A stretch of 64,000 bases of DNA from Proteles cristata cristata (GCA_017311185.1 JAESUZ010005543.1:1550001-1614000), one strand, 5' to 3'. Positions 1 to 11,718 are shown, numbered from the stretch's first letter. Program-made: numbers and translations. Notes: generated from the sequence alone by a model not told the origin.

Positions 1-640
1 ATGTACAGTTTACTTTCTACCTTTATATGGTAGAATTTCTATCTTCATGTATCATCTTCACAGTATTTAAAGAATTGCTTTACTGGGTCTGGGTAATGAA
101 ATGAATTTCATAGAAATGAGTAGGATATGCCCAAGTAAATGCCCAAGTAAATAAATATAGAAAATTTTGAGGGAATGTTTTGACTTCATGCTAAACGTTG
201 AGCACGGAAAGCTTCATAGAAGTTTTTCAGTTAAAATGTTAACACTGTGTCTCATCTCTTGTTTAAATTGTCTATTTATGTTTATCTACTCATTTATTGT
301 ATTTATACACCATTAGAATGTAAGCAGTGCCTCCCCAATACCTAGTATGTTTGGCTCATTATGGATGCAGGAATATACCCTCAATCCAATCTTCCAGGCA
401 TCATGGGGAAGAATTATTCCAGGGTCATTGGTTCTGTGTTCCTCCTGATGGAAGCTCCCAGGGTTCCCCTTACTTGTTAGAAAGTCTTACATTTCATTTG
501 AAATAAAATCTGCTGTCAAAAGCATATCATTTAAGGTTCTCTAGGGATAAAGCTCTAAATTTCTTACCTACTCTCATCTGTCATATTTTCACATATGTAT
601 TTTCCCATGTCTAGGCCTTTTCATTTGCATTTCCTTAACT
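1..640. other. Anonymous non-coding sequence
   Basis: A+T-rich sequence with stop codons in all frames. No SINE, L1 or LTR signature and no candidate exon was seen. Confidence 0.5.
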
Positions 641-935
641 TATGCACTTCTCGTTGCTTTTGAAATCCTACTTAGAGCATATGCCTAGTCTTGGCTTAAA
701 AGTCCTTCCCTGATTTCCCTGGATGGAAAGAGCTTTCAAGCCTTTGAAATGTCAACAGCTTTTATAACTGTATCAGGGCACGTCATGTGATATCTTCCAT
801 CATTTTATCACTGGCTGGTTTTGTGTATTTTCTCTGATACAAGATGGTTAACTTGAGAGAAATAATCATGTCCCCCACTCAACCAAGTACAAAATAAGTG
901 TTTGGTATTTATTATTGAACAAATGACTGGACATT
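640..935 (+). repeat. L2 LINE 3'-end fragment (ancient)
   Basis: The order of motifs matches the 3' end of mammalian L2: a CCTTCCCTGATTTCCCTGG-like block near 700, then a stretch ending in a 'protein-free' tail with the ATTATTGAACAAATGACTG-like terminus at 910-930. It is strongly diverged and has no target duplication, as expected for a pre-placental repeat. The family is assigned from general knowledge of L2; the boundaries are approximate. Confidence 0.45.
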
Positions 936-1107
936 TGGAAAAAAGTCTGGAACAGAGACTTTATTATATTTACCCAGGAGAGAGAAACATACAGTATTTT
1001 CCAGAATAAGATATCACCTCTCAACAATGTGAGACTATCTTCTCTTATGCGTTTTATGCTATGATTCCCTGTGTATTTCTAGTAGTTTAAGTGGAAGATG
1101 CTATATA

Positions 1108-1112
<5 letters not shown>

Positions 1113-1147
<35 letters not shown>
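1113..1147. repeat. (TG)n microsatellite
   Basis: About 17 uninterrupted TG dinucleotides, preceded by a short TATATATG stretch. Perfect dinucleotide runs of this length are commonly length-polymorphic. Confidence 0.9.
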
Positions 1148-1149
<2 letters not shown>

Positions 1150-2024
1150 CTATTCTGAAAGGTTGAATGCCTTGAGTTAGATAAGTAACATAGACCAAAA
1201 AAGAAAAAAAAATGTTTATTTACAGTAACTGAATTATTTAAAAAATCTTTAATATCTCCTTATGCAAGTTTATTCAATATTTCTACATTTTTTAAACTAT
1301 GGTTATCACAATTGGTAGCTCTTGAAATTCATTTCTCTCATTGTAGAATACAAGCCAATTTAGAAACTGTAAAAATTCTATGGTGAGAAAGATATTTTCT
1401 GAACTTAGAGTATATACTGAATGGTTATGAATATAGATTGAATATATGTACCAGAAAAATTTATGAAGCAATTTATGTGATTTTGATGTGTATCATCTAA
1501 ATCTTCTGAAAATTATAGGTGAATTGTGAGGGAATTTTCAATAAATAGAATAATCTATGGTTGGTTCTGAACATAAAGTGAAAGACTGTTTTGATAACTG
1601 CATGGGTAATCGGGCCAAAGTGGGCTATTAAAGAGTAAGCTCAGAATGTTTATTATTCCATTTCAATATTTTGAGATCGCTGTAATGAATAACAACAATA
1701 CTTGCCTGTGGATTCTCTGTGATCACTGCTAACAACAGAATTTGAGATTCAGTGAATGGTCCTGTATGATTCAGACAGCATTTCTCCTTTAAAAATTATA
1801 TTTTTAAAGACATTTTTATTAAGCACCTTCCTTGTACTAAGTGACATGTGTTTAGGGAAACGGAAATGAATAATACATTGTATCTGACTTCTAGATGTCT
1901 ATAATATTGATTAAACTATTACAAAGAGACTATTTCTTTAGAAGAAAGTCTAGGTTCATAATTTTTACCAATTGTTCTACTTGGCTTTTCTATTTCACTC
2001 ACTCCAATGTAGGGAAATCACTTC
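1148..2024. other. Anonymous non-coding sequence
   Basis: A+T-rich DNA with no recognisable repeat family, no long open frame and no splice-flanked exon candidate. Nothing further can be supported. Confidence 0.5.
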
Positions 2025-2039
2025 AAAAGTGACACATCT

Positions 2040-2213
2040 AAGGGCACCTGGGTGGCTCAGTTGGTTAAGCGACTCTTGGTTTCAACTCAGGTCGTGATCT
2101 CACAGTTTGTGAGTTCAAGCCCCATATCAGACTGTGTACTGACAGTGTGGAGCCTGCTTGTTCTCTCTGTCTCTCTCTCAAAAACAAATAAACTTAAAAA
2201 AAAAAAAAAAACG
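2040..2213 (+). mobile_element. Carnivore tRNA-derived SINE, short CT tract
   Basis: The head begins GGGCACCTGGGTGGCTCAG (tRNA-like A box), followed by a B-box-like GAGTTCAAGCCCC, a body reading TGGAGCCTGCTTG, a short CT tract and an A-run tail. A perfect 15 bp target duplication, AAAAGTGACACATCT, flanks it at 2025-2039 and 2214-2228. The internal region between the tRNA head and the CT tract is shorter than in neighbouring copies. It is a Pol III-type retroposon mobilised in trans by L1. Confidence 0.93.
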
Positions 2214-2228
2214 AAAAGTGACACATCT

Positions 2229-4985
2229 CCATCTCAAGCTTGTAAAAAACACTGCATTTCTCACAAATGTACATTCTGTATATTTGACTTCTTTTCATCC
2301 CACAGTGGGTACCATACTTAGGTATTAGAAGAAATGCTTTTGAGGATATGGGTACCATTTCTTTCCTTCCTTTCTTTTTCTTCCTCTTCTTTCATTCTTC
2401 TTCTTTTTTTAGTAGCTGAAAATCTGACATAGCAAGGCACTGTAGGAACATGTCCTGTAGGGAATTTGTATAGTCATAGTGAGGGATGGTGTTCAGATGT
2501 TGACTGATTGACGTTAATAAAGAGCATGATCTCTTTGGAATAAATCTCTTCCCAACCCCTAGCTATGCCTCTCAGGAGTGCAGCACTTGCTTGATAGACA
2601 GGTGTCAGCTGTGAACAGACATCTGCAACTGAAAACCCAGTAAAGAGAGAGGCAGTGTGCAATTACAAATTGGAACTTAGAGAAAAGAAGGCAGGGAGGA
2701 CTGTATGTGTTTCACAATACCTCCACCAGGAGCAGGTGGATAGAAAATGTGGTTTCTGAAAGGATTCCCTGAAAAGATCTTTTCTACTGCTTGTAAATTT
2801 AGATTTCTTACCTGTATGCCAAACCTTTCAACATATCATTCATTGGTGATGAGTTCCGTTGTAATTATCCTGAGATATATAGCTTTCTGAATTAAATTGA
2901 AGTAGAGGTATGAGTGACTGATAACTGACTCTTCCCTGGGAGTGACTTTTGACCACAGAGAGTATAGACCAGACATAAGAGAAACAAGGAGTTTGGGAGT
3001 GAGAACTGCAGAGTGTGATGAGAAGACAGAAAAGGAATCCAGCGTGTACAAAGACAAGCACTGCCTTCTCAAATGTTCTCAGGTACGCAGAGCTCCACCT
3101 CCAGACATTAGCATGAAATTGCAGGAGGTGAATCAAAGAGACTGAGGGGATCCTGTGATTTGGGTATAATGAGCCATGTGACATTTTGTTTCTACCTCTG
3201 TAGAATAGGCAATGGAGTAAAAGAGAGAACAGTTGGAGGAGGGCATAAGGAATGAGGCACCACCAATTTGGGGGGAAATATGGTATAGGCACTTATAGGA
3301 TTAAGTGGCAACAAATTAGTGTATAAGACTCATGGGTCCTGCTTCAGGGTTTGAAGACTTCCTGACTTTCCCCATCTTTTTTTCTTTTTTCCCATTGAGT
3401 ATAAGTGAAATACATATCACAATGACAGGATGTCCGTCTACATCTGGAGAAAGTTCTAGAGCTAGCCAGATTCTTAGTGACAGTCCAATAAGCAGCTGGT
3501 TAAATCCTTTTAATCACAACTATTTTTGTCCTTTTAAAGAATCTATTTCAGAATTTTTTTTCACATATTCCCTATGCACATTTTTACTATTAGCAAAATT
3601 ATTTTATTCCTAGTCACTTATTAACTTATTTTTTCTGCTGATATGTGTAACTTCCAAGTACAACATCAGTGACCATATAGTTTACTTAATGAGTTCTGAA
3701 AGCTGGTAATAAAATACACAAACAAAAATTAAAAAAAAAAGCTTCCTACTTGAAGCAGCAAACAGGGAATAGCACTGACATCGGAATGGTTGGTTTTGGT
3801 TGTGGCCTGATTGACCTCATATCAAGTGGTGGCCAACATTAACACGAGAATATTTTATGGGAGCCCTTCTTACAGCTAAGTGATATTATGAGTTTTATGT
3901 TTTACATAGTTCATTATAGAAATGAATATCTGACAAGGTCTGCATCAACATATTCTGCAAAGGGATGAATAATGGCCCTTCTTAACAATGGCTGATGATA
4001 AAAGCTCATTCTTCACAGAAGAAGAGGCCCGATTAGCCTGTAGTACCTGGCCCATGGAACTTGCCAGGCATGTATGATGGAGACATTATTAGTCTAACTC
4101 TAAGAAGCCATTATGCTTCTGCAGGGATATCAACTTTAATGTGTAATTCTCCATTTAATATTTGTAATAACTTATTCATTAAAATTCTTTCTTATTTTAG
4201 TGCTTAGAAGTGGACAAGCTGAGGCAGTCAAAAATTTCCCATTAAGTGTATCGTAGCCTCCATATGATTCTCTGTGAAATGATAGCACCTGAAGTGCAAC
4301 TCCCAAACCGTGACCCTGGCCTTCTGTCAGGGTCTCTGCATTGAAAAGAGTGTACCTACAACTCTGTGTCAGGTAACAAAGAGTTAACTGCTTGAGTCAT
4401 CAGCCTGGTGGGAGTGCTTGTAGGGCTGCATTTGAACAATCTTTCAGACAGGGTTCCTTACTGTTCTCTAAGTGTACCATGCTCATTACTGTGGGTAATG
4501 ATTAGAAAATGAGTGTGGAGAGTAGGGAGCATCAACAGATCTTCTGAGACTCCTATTACAGTTCCTCCTACATTGTTAAACTTTCTGATCATTCCAACCC
4601 CTGATCTCTCCATACTCTAAATGCCTATAACACTCATTATCACATTCTCTCATTATGGCTTCTAATTGTGTGCTGTCTCTATCATTTTCTAAGTGTTTCT
4701 GGGTGTCCCGTGTTATATTACTCATGCTGAGTAGGAGAGATCGCTCCTTTAACTCTGTCTCCTCTATGGGGTTAACCAGAAGGCCATTCCATTACTTCAT
4801 TAAATTCTAGCCCTGTTGAATAAATGAGTTGCAACCACTATTAAAGATTTAAACAGTTTAAAGTTAATGTTTTGTTTTAATGAGCACAATGTTAAAATGG
4901 GCTGATTATTATTAAACATCTGATGGAGTGGATAGACAATGAGTTATAACAAAGGCAGCACTTTTCAAACATCAAGAGCATAAGA
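2229..4985. other. Anonymous non-coding sequence, with a pyrimidine-rich tract
   Basis: A pyrimidine-rich tract (C/T only for most of its length) lies at 2358-2409. The strand-minus open frames around 2836-3292 have no recognisable domain and overlap one another in different frames, so I treat them as chance. A weak L2-like stretch may lie near 4540-4770. No young repeat was found. Confidence 0.45.
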
Positions 4986-4999
4986 AAGAAGACATATTT

Positions 5000-5211
5000 A
5001 AAAAAAAAAAAGTTTATTTATTTATTTTGAAAGAGATAGACACAGTATGAGCAGGGAAGGGGCAGAGGGAAAAGGAGAGAGAAAATTCCAAGTAGGCTTC
5101 ACACTGCCAGCACAGAGCCCAGTGTGGGGCTTGAACTCAGGAACCATGAGATCATGACCTAAGCTGAAACCAGGAGTCAGACACTTAAGTGACTGAACCA
5201 CCTAGGCACCC
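5000..5211 (-). mobile_element. Carnivore tRNA-derived SINE
   Basis: Reverse orientation: a poly(A) tail (as T/A-rich GTTTATTTATTTATTTT) at the left, purine-rich AGAG tract, then the body and the tRNA-like head ending GGCACCCC at 5211. Imperfect flanking repeats AAGAAGACATATT (4986-4998) and AAGAATACATACT (5211-5223) are compatible with a decayed target duplication. Several CpG sites have decayed, suggesting an older copy. Confidence 0.88.
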
Positions 5212-5224
5212 CAAGAATACATAC

Positions 5225-5900
5225 TGTTAAAATACAGTGAGTTCTGTTTGGATCAATATAAAGAGATGGTTTTAAATACTTTTCTTCTTTTGTTCTTTTT
5301 CTTTGAAGTGTTTGAAAGCAAGATCTGCCTGTCTGCTACTCAGGGTGTTTTGAAATACTCTAAGTTGATAAAGCCAGTACCTTGAAGTAGTGGCCTACTT
5401 GTACTTCTACAATAATATCTTCTTATTTTCACAGAAAACCTTAAGCCAATTTAAAAGCATGGAGAAGTTTGATTGAACTTCAGGTAATAGAAGGAAATAA
5501 AGCATAAAACATTAGATCAACAGGAACATACCACGGTGTGTCCCCTCCTGACGGAAAAACTGGAATGGAGATTTTCTAAGCCACATGTCAACCCCTCCTT
5601 TTAACCTAAGGACATAACAGAGGGATTCTCTTTATCATTGGCCTCTAACCATATGACCTTTGATTGCTTTAATTTTCTAAGCTTCAAAATGGAATCAATA
5701 CATCCTATATTTCATTTATTAGCTCACTAAAGCATGTTTTTCTGGTCTCACTCTGTGCTGGAACTCTTTCTAGGAATTAGAAGCTCCAGAAGGAGACAGA
5801 AAAGATAAAGCCTTTGCTGTCACGAGTCCTACATTCTAGTGTATTTTTGTGTGTGTATGTATTGAGGGAGTGGTTAAGTGAGTTAAGATGTGGAGAACAT
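5225..5900. other. Anonymous non-coding sequence
   Basis: No recognised element. A MIR/L2-like stretch near 5720-5850 is suggested by a TTCATTTATTAGC-like start but is too weak to call on its own. Confidence 0.4.
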
Positions 5901-6001
5901 GCAGAATACAGACATTCAATAACAACAACTATTATTAACTGGGGCACTACTATGCACAGGAATTTTACATATAATTTTCAAAATACAATAGTCCATATTT
6001 T
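5900..6001 (+). repeat. MIR fragment (ancient SINE)
   Basis: The core-SINE pattern is visible: an ACTATTATTAACTGGGGCACTACTATGCACAGG-like order (size/occurrence motif), followed by a TTTACATATAATTTTCAAAA segment corresponding to the 'TTACATGCATTATCTCATTTAAT' part of MIR. It is heavily diverged. It is the target into which the adjacent carnivore SINE inserted. Confidence 0.5.
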
Positions 6002-6016
6002 AAACGTGACAAAACT

Positions 6017-6240
6017 GGGGCACCTGGGTGGCTCAGTTGGTTAAGCGTCTGACTTCAGCTCAGGTCATGATCTCATGGTTCGTGGGTTTGAGCCCCACAT
6101 CGGGCTCTATGATCTCAGCTAGCTCAGAGCCTGGAGCCTGCTTCAGATTCTATGTCTCCCTCTTTCTCTGACCCTCCCCTGTTCATGCTGTCTCTCCCTC
6201 TATCTCAGAAATAAATAAAACATTAAAAAAAAATTGGAAA
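6017..6240 (+). mobile_element. Carnivore tRNA-derived SINE
   Basis: Full-length: head GGGGCACCTGGGTGGCTCAG, B box GGTTCGTGGGTTTGAGCCCC, the body with GAGCCTGGAGCCTGCTTCAG, CT tract and an AATAAATAAAACATTA-type tail. Flanking repeats AAACGTGACAAAACT (6002-6016) and AAACAAGACAAAGCT (6241-6255) differ at three positions. The extra AGCTAGCTCAG in the body and CTGACCCTCCCCTG in the CT region are shared with the copy at 44177-44397. Confidence 0.93.
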
Positions 6241-6255
6241 AAACAAGACAAAGCT

Positions 6256-7253
6256 ATTTGACTTGGTAAGAATTAAATGATTTCCAAGAGCTCTCCAGAG
6301 ATACAACCTGGATTAAATATTTGCCTTCCTATATACACCTTCTCTTTCTCCTAGCATTGCCCTTTATGATATATAAATACAAAGCTGATGGATTACTAGG
6401 TTTATAGAGTGCATGGGTATTTTAGGAGCTATAATACCATGTGTAGCAAAAATATATTTTTATAATGAGCTGTAAATGATGGCTTCATTGGTGGAAACTA
6501 TGCATATCCTGGGACATTCTCTCCCCTGCCTCTGGTAGGTTTCCTAAACTCAAAATTATTTGATGAATGAATGAATATGCTGGGTTATATGAAAGCCCTT
6601 TGGTCTTACTGTTCACTTTTTATTATCCAAGAGGTATTTTTGTCAATTCACCTTCCTTTTGCTGAGTTAGTCTTTTAGGGACTGGGTTTAGTCTCAGCAG
6701 AAATGAGTTATCTGCCTCACAAGTCTTGTCAAAGTCATGTTTTATTGCCATAGCTCAAGTGATACATTTTCAGCAGCGATACCAGAGGACTTCAGGTTGG
6801 CAGCAGAGAAGTGGGCATGGTTTGCAAAATTTCCCCTTTTCCTCAAAGGTAATGTGCCCTGGTGGGTAATGATATCTAGTCTTGGAGGAGGAGCTACCAA
6901 ATTTCCAGAGCTTCCAAATAAGGGCTACCCCAAAATTTTTTAAAATTTAACCCCCTAGTCCCAAAACTACCTACATAATTACAAAAAGTAGTTCCAACTT
7001 CTCTGACCATCTAGCTCTAGCTATAATTGTTTCTTACATCAGCTCTTTCTTGCCACATTATCCATGGATCATGTGATAATAACTAGGCATTCCATGTACA
7101 TTGCAGGCATGAAAGTATGACCAGTCTGTATGCATGGTGCTATTACTGAATTTTTCCTATTATGTAGCAGGAATTGAGTGTAGCAAGCCTGGAGAAGACC
7201 TCTAACACAATAAACAGCCTTTATTTTATTTACTGCTCAGGTAATCCTTATTG
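6256..7253. other. Anonymous non-coding sequence
   Basis: Unique-looking A+T-rich sequence flanking the provirus. Short open frames here (for example near 6737-6943) have no recognisable domain. Nothing else is supported. Confidence 0.45.
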
Positions 7254-7258
7254 ATAGC

Positions 7259-7848
7259 TGAAACAGGGTGAACGTCAGAAAACCACCAAATGCCAAATAA
7301 AAGCAAGGCAGGATTTTATTCACTGCCAGGCCAATCCTGATCTCCTGATATCAAGGAGAAAGATGTAGAGAATGGCCCCAAATAAAGGTAGCAGTGAGCT
7401 TATATGGATTTCAGCAAGGCTGAATACGTCATTATTTAGTTAACCAATTGCAATCTACAGCATTTCATGGTAGCCAATTATATTGTGGCACACAGACATT
7501 AGTTTTGGTGGAAACCTATCATTTTAAAGTTCTTTGACTTAAGAGGGTTTGAAATGACCAATCGTAGTTAGATACCTAAGATACCGTGGGGGCAGTGACT
7601 ACGCGATGTTTTACATGTTGGCCTTGCCTTCGCCAGATCTTAGTAGAAGGAGTGGGGGAGCATTTTGCAACCAAAGTTATCTATTTAGCAAGCGGGTGAA
7701 GTTAAAGAAGTGAGATGAGGGGGTTAGTAATTTCCAATAATTCTAATAGAGAACTACATAAGCTTTTATCTCAATTATTTGTAAAAGGTGAGTTTAAGCC
7801 AAACATATACAGTAAGCTTTCTGATATCTTATAAGTTGACCTATTACA
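7259..7848 (-). repeat. 3' LTR of the tRNA-Gln class I provirus
   Basis: 590 bp, beginning TGTAATAG and ending CCCTGTTTCA on the minus strand (TG...CA ends). A TATA-like ATATAAG lies at about 7399-7405 and an AATAAA polyadenylation signal at 7315-7320 (minus strand), giving a plausible U3-R-U5 layout. It aligns almost end to end with 15468-16037. It retains a stretch around 7300-7320 that the other LTR has lost. Confidence 0.93.
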
Positions 7849-7861
7849 TTCCCCACTCTTG
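7849..7861 (-). promoter_or_regulatory. Polypurine tract of the class I provirus
   Basis: Immediately upstream of the 3' LTR on the minus strand: AAGAGTGGGGAA abuts the LTR start TGTAATAG. A G-rich purine run at exactly this place primes plus-strand DNA synthesis in retroviruses, and AGTGGGGAA-type tracts are typical of gammaretroviruses. Confidence 0.85.
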
Positions 7862-7891
7862 TTTATTAGTTACTCAAACCTTTGAATAACC

Positions 7892-9759
7892 TTATTCTGG
7901 TATTTGGACTAGTGGGATGCATTGGCTACATAATACCATAAACTTTATAAATCCTATTCTTCGATTTATGAACTGAAGTCGTAGTTTTAGCAAACAGGGT
8001 CCTATTGTTTTAGTTAGAAAGAGATTAATGAGGGGTCCCGCAAGGGCACTTAGGAGAGTTGTTAGCCAAGGGAACCAGGAAAATATAGACTCATACCAAT
8101 TTTGATTAATTTGTCTTTGTCTTTCTCTTTCCTCTAGTTGTTGTCTGATCTGACTCAAGTTCTGCTTGATGATTCCTCAATTACTGACATAAAAACAGCA
8201 CTGTTCTCCAAGGGCCACACAAAGCCCTCCTTTTGTAAAAATATCAGGTCTAAGCCCCTCCGATTTTGAAGTACATTCTCAGCTAAAGAATTTACAGATT
8301 CAGACAGTTTATCAATATGTCTTTCTAACTCTGATATATTCTGATCAATTTATTTGCTTAGTAGTTTGAAGTTCTGATCCCCTGTGATGAAAGCAGCATT
8401 ACTTATGCCAGTGGACCTTGCCACTCCCAGTCCTACAAAGAGGGCCACTAGGATAGTAGAAATGGGTTCCCTCATAAATCGAGACTGGGAAAATGAAACC
8501 TAGGTGCTCTCTCCCTCCTTCACCTGAAAAGTAGGAAACCTGGGGTAGGAGGTGGACGAGAATTCAGAAATCAGACCTCTTGATTGTAAGGTGGAGGTTC
8601 AAACAAGGGGTTTGAGCGAACCAAGTCCCAGAGGGCGATATAAGGAAGTAAAGGGTATCCCCCACATGAGTATTATTTGGCAAATAGATGGTGTTGTTAC
8701 AATAAGTCAAATACCTGGACTGATTAATCTAGTAATTTCCAGCATAGAAACAGGTTCCTGTTCCTTCTAGATCTCCTAAGGTAACAGTTGGGTTCCTCCC
8801 CCAGGTACAATGACCCTCTATCTGGCCATGGCTCAGGTTCCTGACTTGGTCTTCCCTTGTTCCCAAAGGGACCGGAGCACCTATTCCTATGTAGTAAGGG
8901 GGCCTAGGATCCAAACATGGCCAACAATCCTGAGTAATGTTAGGGTTGGAGGCATTTAAAAACCTAAAGGTATAGTATAAGGCTTTAAAGTTATCGGTCT
9001 CTTACTTTAGGTTCGCTCCTAGCGGGGAAAGGAGTTACCATAAGGGCAGTAGTGGTGGGCTATCAGGCCTAGATTTAGCTGATGGCCAGACTAGACCCTC
9101 GGGAACACTTTTTCAGAGCCAAGGAGAGGGTTAATTACAGGATTGGACCCTATGGGAGTTTTAGGGGTGATTTTAACTTTAAATTTCTGAATGGTGAACT
9201 CAGTGCCAGGATCAAGACCAGAAACATATAATCTCAATCCCCATGTTCTCCCCGTATTCCATCAGGGATCTACCATTTTTAATGATGATAGTGACTAGGT
9301 GTTGGCTCTTGGTAGTAGACACTTCTCTCATAGACAGTATAAATTGGTCCTTTTCAGTAACCCTGTCAGCTACGGTCTCACAACCCCATGAGGCACAGTG
9401 AAACTGGCCTTGTCCTTGGCAGTCAGGGGGCCAAGCATAAAACTGTACTCCTTTGAAACTTAGGCAGTCTGGGGTTCTCTGGTAGGGCAAAACTCTGGTA
9501 GCCCCTTGATATCGTGGTTGTTGTTTCCATTCAATAGGGAACAGAAGACATAGATTAAAGGTCCAACTAGGGGAAGCATAAGAAGTAGGATTTGCTAAAA
9601 CCTGCCCCGTAGTGGTTTTGCTAACTATCCAAAGGTATTGGACGGGGTGTGATCAGAAAATGTTCCTCCAACTAAGGAAATTATTAAGAACAAAATTACC
9701 CAGCAGATTCTTTTACCAGCCGGACCTTCAAAGAATTTTCGGTCCGTTGGACAGTCCAT
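7892..9759 (-). pseudogene. Defective env of the class I provirus
   Basis: Env is the surface/transmembrane glycoprotein precursor. The likely start codon is at 9757-9759, followed within about 20 codons by a hydrophobic signal-like segment. The surface subunit region is readable around 9212-9490 (several conserved Cys, CASWGC motif) after a frameshift near 9640. In the transmembrane subunit there is a hydrophobic fusion-peptide-like stretch near 8410-8470 and a CX6CC motif at 8195-8221. The membrane anchor and tail lie within 7892-8158, where NQNWYESIFSWFPWL precedes a long apolar segment. The transmembrane part is interrupted by in-frame TAA at 8350-8352 and TGA at 8177-8179. The gene is about the length expected for gammaretroviral env but cannot encode a whole protein. 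It follows pol with a start about 30 bases after the pol stop, as expected for a spliced env message. Confidence 0.85.
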
Positions 9760-9789
9760 CGTAGAGGAATGTGGTTGGGGTGTGCGGCT

Positions 9790-10909
9790 TTAATTTGAGA
9801 ATGATGGATCCAGTGGCTCCAGCCAGCAACCTTCACAGTGGATGGGGTGGACAGGATCGGATAGGGCCCAATCCAGGGCGCCTCTGAATTTCGGGGTGTG
9901 ACGTTGCACCCAGATCCAACCTACAAGCCCAAGTCCTTGGTCTGATGGTTCGACTGTAGAGGGTGATTCCTTCCGGTTTTCCTTTACTGGGATATGGATG
10001 GCTGGAAGTGTACTTTGTAGAGCCTGTAAAGACTTAAGGAGATGTTGGTTTGAGATATCCACCCATTGTTCATCTCCGAATTTTGGAAGCAAGGGAGGTG
10101 GTTTTCCAAATAGCATTTCAAAGTGGGTAATGCCTCTTACATAAGGTGTACAGTGTACCCTGAGGAGGGCAAAAGGAAGGAGGCCTACCCAGTTTTCAGC
10201 AGTTTCTGTAATTAATTTAGTCAGGTTTTCTTTTAAAGTTCTATTCATTCTTTCTACCTGCCCTGAACTCTGAGAGTGATAGGCACAATACAATTTCCAA
10301 TCTATTTGTAAGCTCTTAGCCAACATTTTAGATATCTGGGCTATAAAAGCCGGGCCATTATCGGACTCCAGACCAATAGGGATGCCAAATCGGGGCATCA
10401 ATTCATTAAGACATTTTTAAAGCCACTATCTGAGCTGACTCTGTTCTAGTGGGGAAAGCTTCTCCCCATCCAGAGAAAATGTCCACCAGCACGAGGAGAT
10501 AATGATAACCGTATTGTCCATCTTTCATTTCAGGGAAGTCCAGTTCCCATATTTCTCCAGACATCTGTCCACGTAGTCTGTGTCATGAAAAATTAAACTT
10601 AGGAGATGGGTTAGTCTGAGCACAGGCCTGGCATCAGTCTACTGGGGTTTTTCTGGCAATTTTATTAAGGTTTGGAATAAAATAATCTCTTTGGGCTACT
10701 CCAGACCATTTAGTTGCCCCTAGATGTGTGGAGCTGTGGACTTGCTGGGGCCAGGACTTTCCTATAGCTTCTGACATGAAGATGCATCCATCCTCAAGGT
10801 GATACCAACGCTGGTCAACTCTTTTTGCCCTCAAGGTTTTTATCAGGTGCAACTCTTCTTTGGTATAAGACAGTTCCATGGGGAGAAAGTGTGAAGGCAG
10901 CAGAGGCAA
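9790..10909 (-). pseudogene. Defective pol: integrase region
   Basis: Integrase joins proviral DNA to the host chromosome. An N-terminal zinc-binding region is visible (His pair in HSSTHLGATK near 10713-10742, then a CQAC pair near 10620-10632). In the catalytic core, the first Asp lies in LVLVDIFSGW (about 10466-10496), the second in ESDNGPAF (about 10340-10370) and the Glu in SSGQVERMN (about 10240-10275). All three acidic residues of the DDE triad are retained. A stop lies before the CQAC pair and another near 10401-10405 just before the second Asp. The C-terminal domain runs to the stop at 9790. This is the last pol domain, directly upstream of env. Confidence 0.88.
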
Positions 10910-10933
10910 AATTTTAATTGGGAGAACATCTCT

Positions 10934-11400
10934 TTATGCTGTGGCCTTTGCTGTTGTGTCAGCAAAGGCGTTTCCTTTTGCTTGGGGTGAGTCTGCCTTT
11001 TGGTGGCTCTTGCAATGTATAATATCCACCTTTTTAGGAAGCTGTAAGGCTTTCAGCAGGGCCAGGATTTCTTTTTTATTATTAATTTCCTTTTCTCCTG
11101 CTGTTAATAGTCCTCTTTCCTTATATAGAGCTCCATGAACATGGACGGTGGCGAAGGCATACCTGCTATCAGTGAAAATGTTCACTGTTTTTCCCTTTGC
11201 CCATCTGAGGGCCTGGGCTAGAGCTATCAGCTCTGCCTTTTGGGAAGAAGTGTTGTGCCCAAGGGCTTGGGTTCAGATAACCTAGTCCTGAGTCACTACA
11301 GCTACACCAGCATATCTGATTCCATTTTTGACAAAACTGCTGCCATCAGTGAACAGCTCAGAATCCACCTTTGGTAGAGGTTGCTCTCTTAAGTGTCCCC
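10934..11400 (-). pseudogene. Defective pol: RNase H region
   Basis: RNase H degrades the RNA strand of the RNA-DNA hybrid. The acidic catalytic residues are visible in order: ELFTDGSS (first Asp, near 11345), KAELIAL (Glu, near 11225), IFTDSRYAF (second Asp, near 11165-11185) and NAFADTTA near the end. In-frame TAG at 11282-11284 and TGA at 11273-11275 break the domain. A 5'-truncated L1 lies immediately upstream at 11425-11709 and separates it from the reverse transcriptase. Confidence 0.87.
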
Positions 11401-11424
11401 TCAGTCCCGTAAGAGTACTCACAG

Positions 11425-11709
11425 TCGCTTTCTTTCTTTCTTTTTTTTCTTTGTCTTCATTTCTTTTATTTATTTATTTATTTTTTTACAAATAGTTTAT
11501 TGTCAAATTAGTTTCCACATAACACTCAGTGCTCATCCCCACAAGTGTCTCCTCCATGCCCATCCCCTTTCCCCCCCACATCCATCAGTCCTCAGTTTTT
11601 GTCAGCATTCAAGAGTCTCTCATAGTTTGCCTCTCTCCCTTTCCCCCACCATTTCCGCCCTTCTTTTCCCCTTATTCCTCCGTCAACTTCCTCCTAATCC
11701 TCCTATACG
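11425..11709 (-). mobile_element. 5'-truncated L1 3' end inserted in provirus pol
   Basis: The 3' UTR of the same L1 lineage as the full-length copy at 48975-55913 (shared blocks such as TTTATTGTCAAATT and CTCCTCCATGCCCA-like text in the plus orientation). It starts with T-rich tail sequence on the left and ends at 11709. A 9 bp duplication GAGTACTCA lies at 11413-11421 and 11710-11718, inside pol. Only about 0.28 kb of 3' end is present, so it encodes nothing. It post-dates the provirus. Confidence 0.9.
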
Positions 11710-11718
11710 GAGTACTCA

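Noticed and set aside
2840..3292. A 150-codon minus-strand open frame
   Set aside because: No family resemblance, overlapped by another frame on the same strand and one on the opposite strand, and no splice or promoter context.
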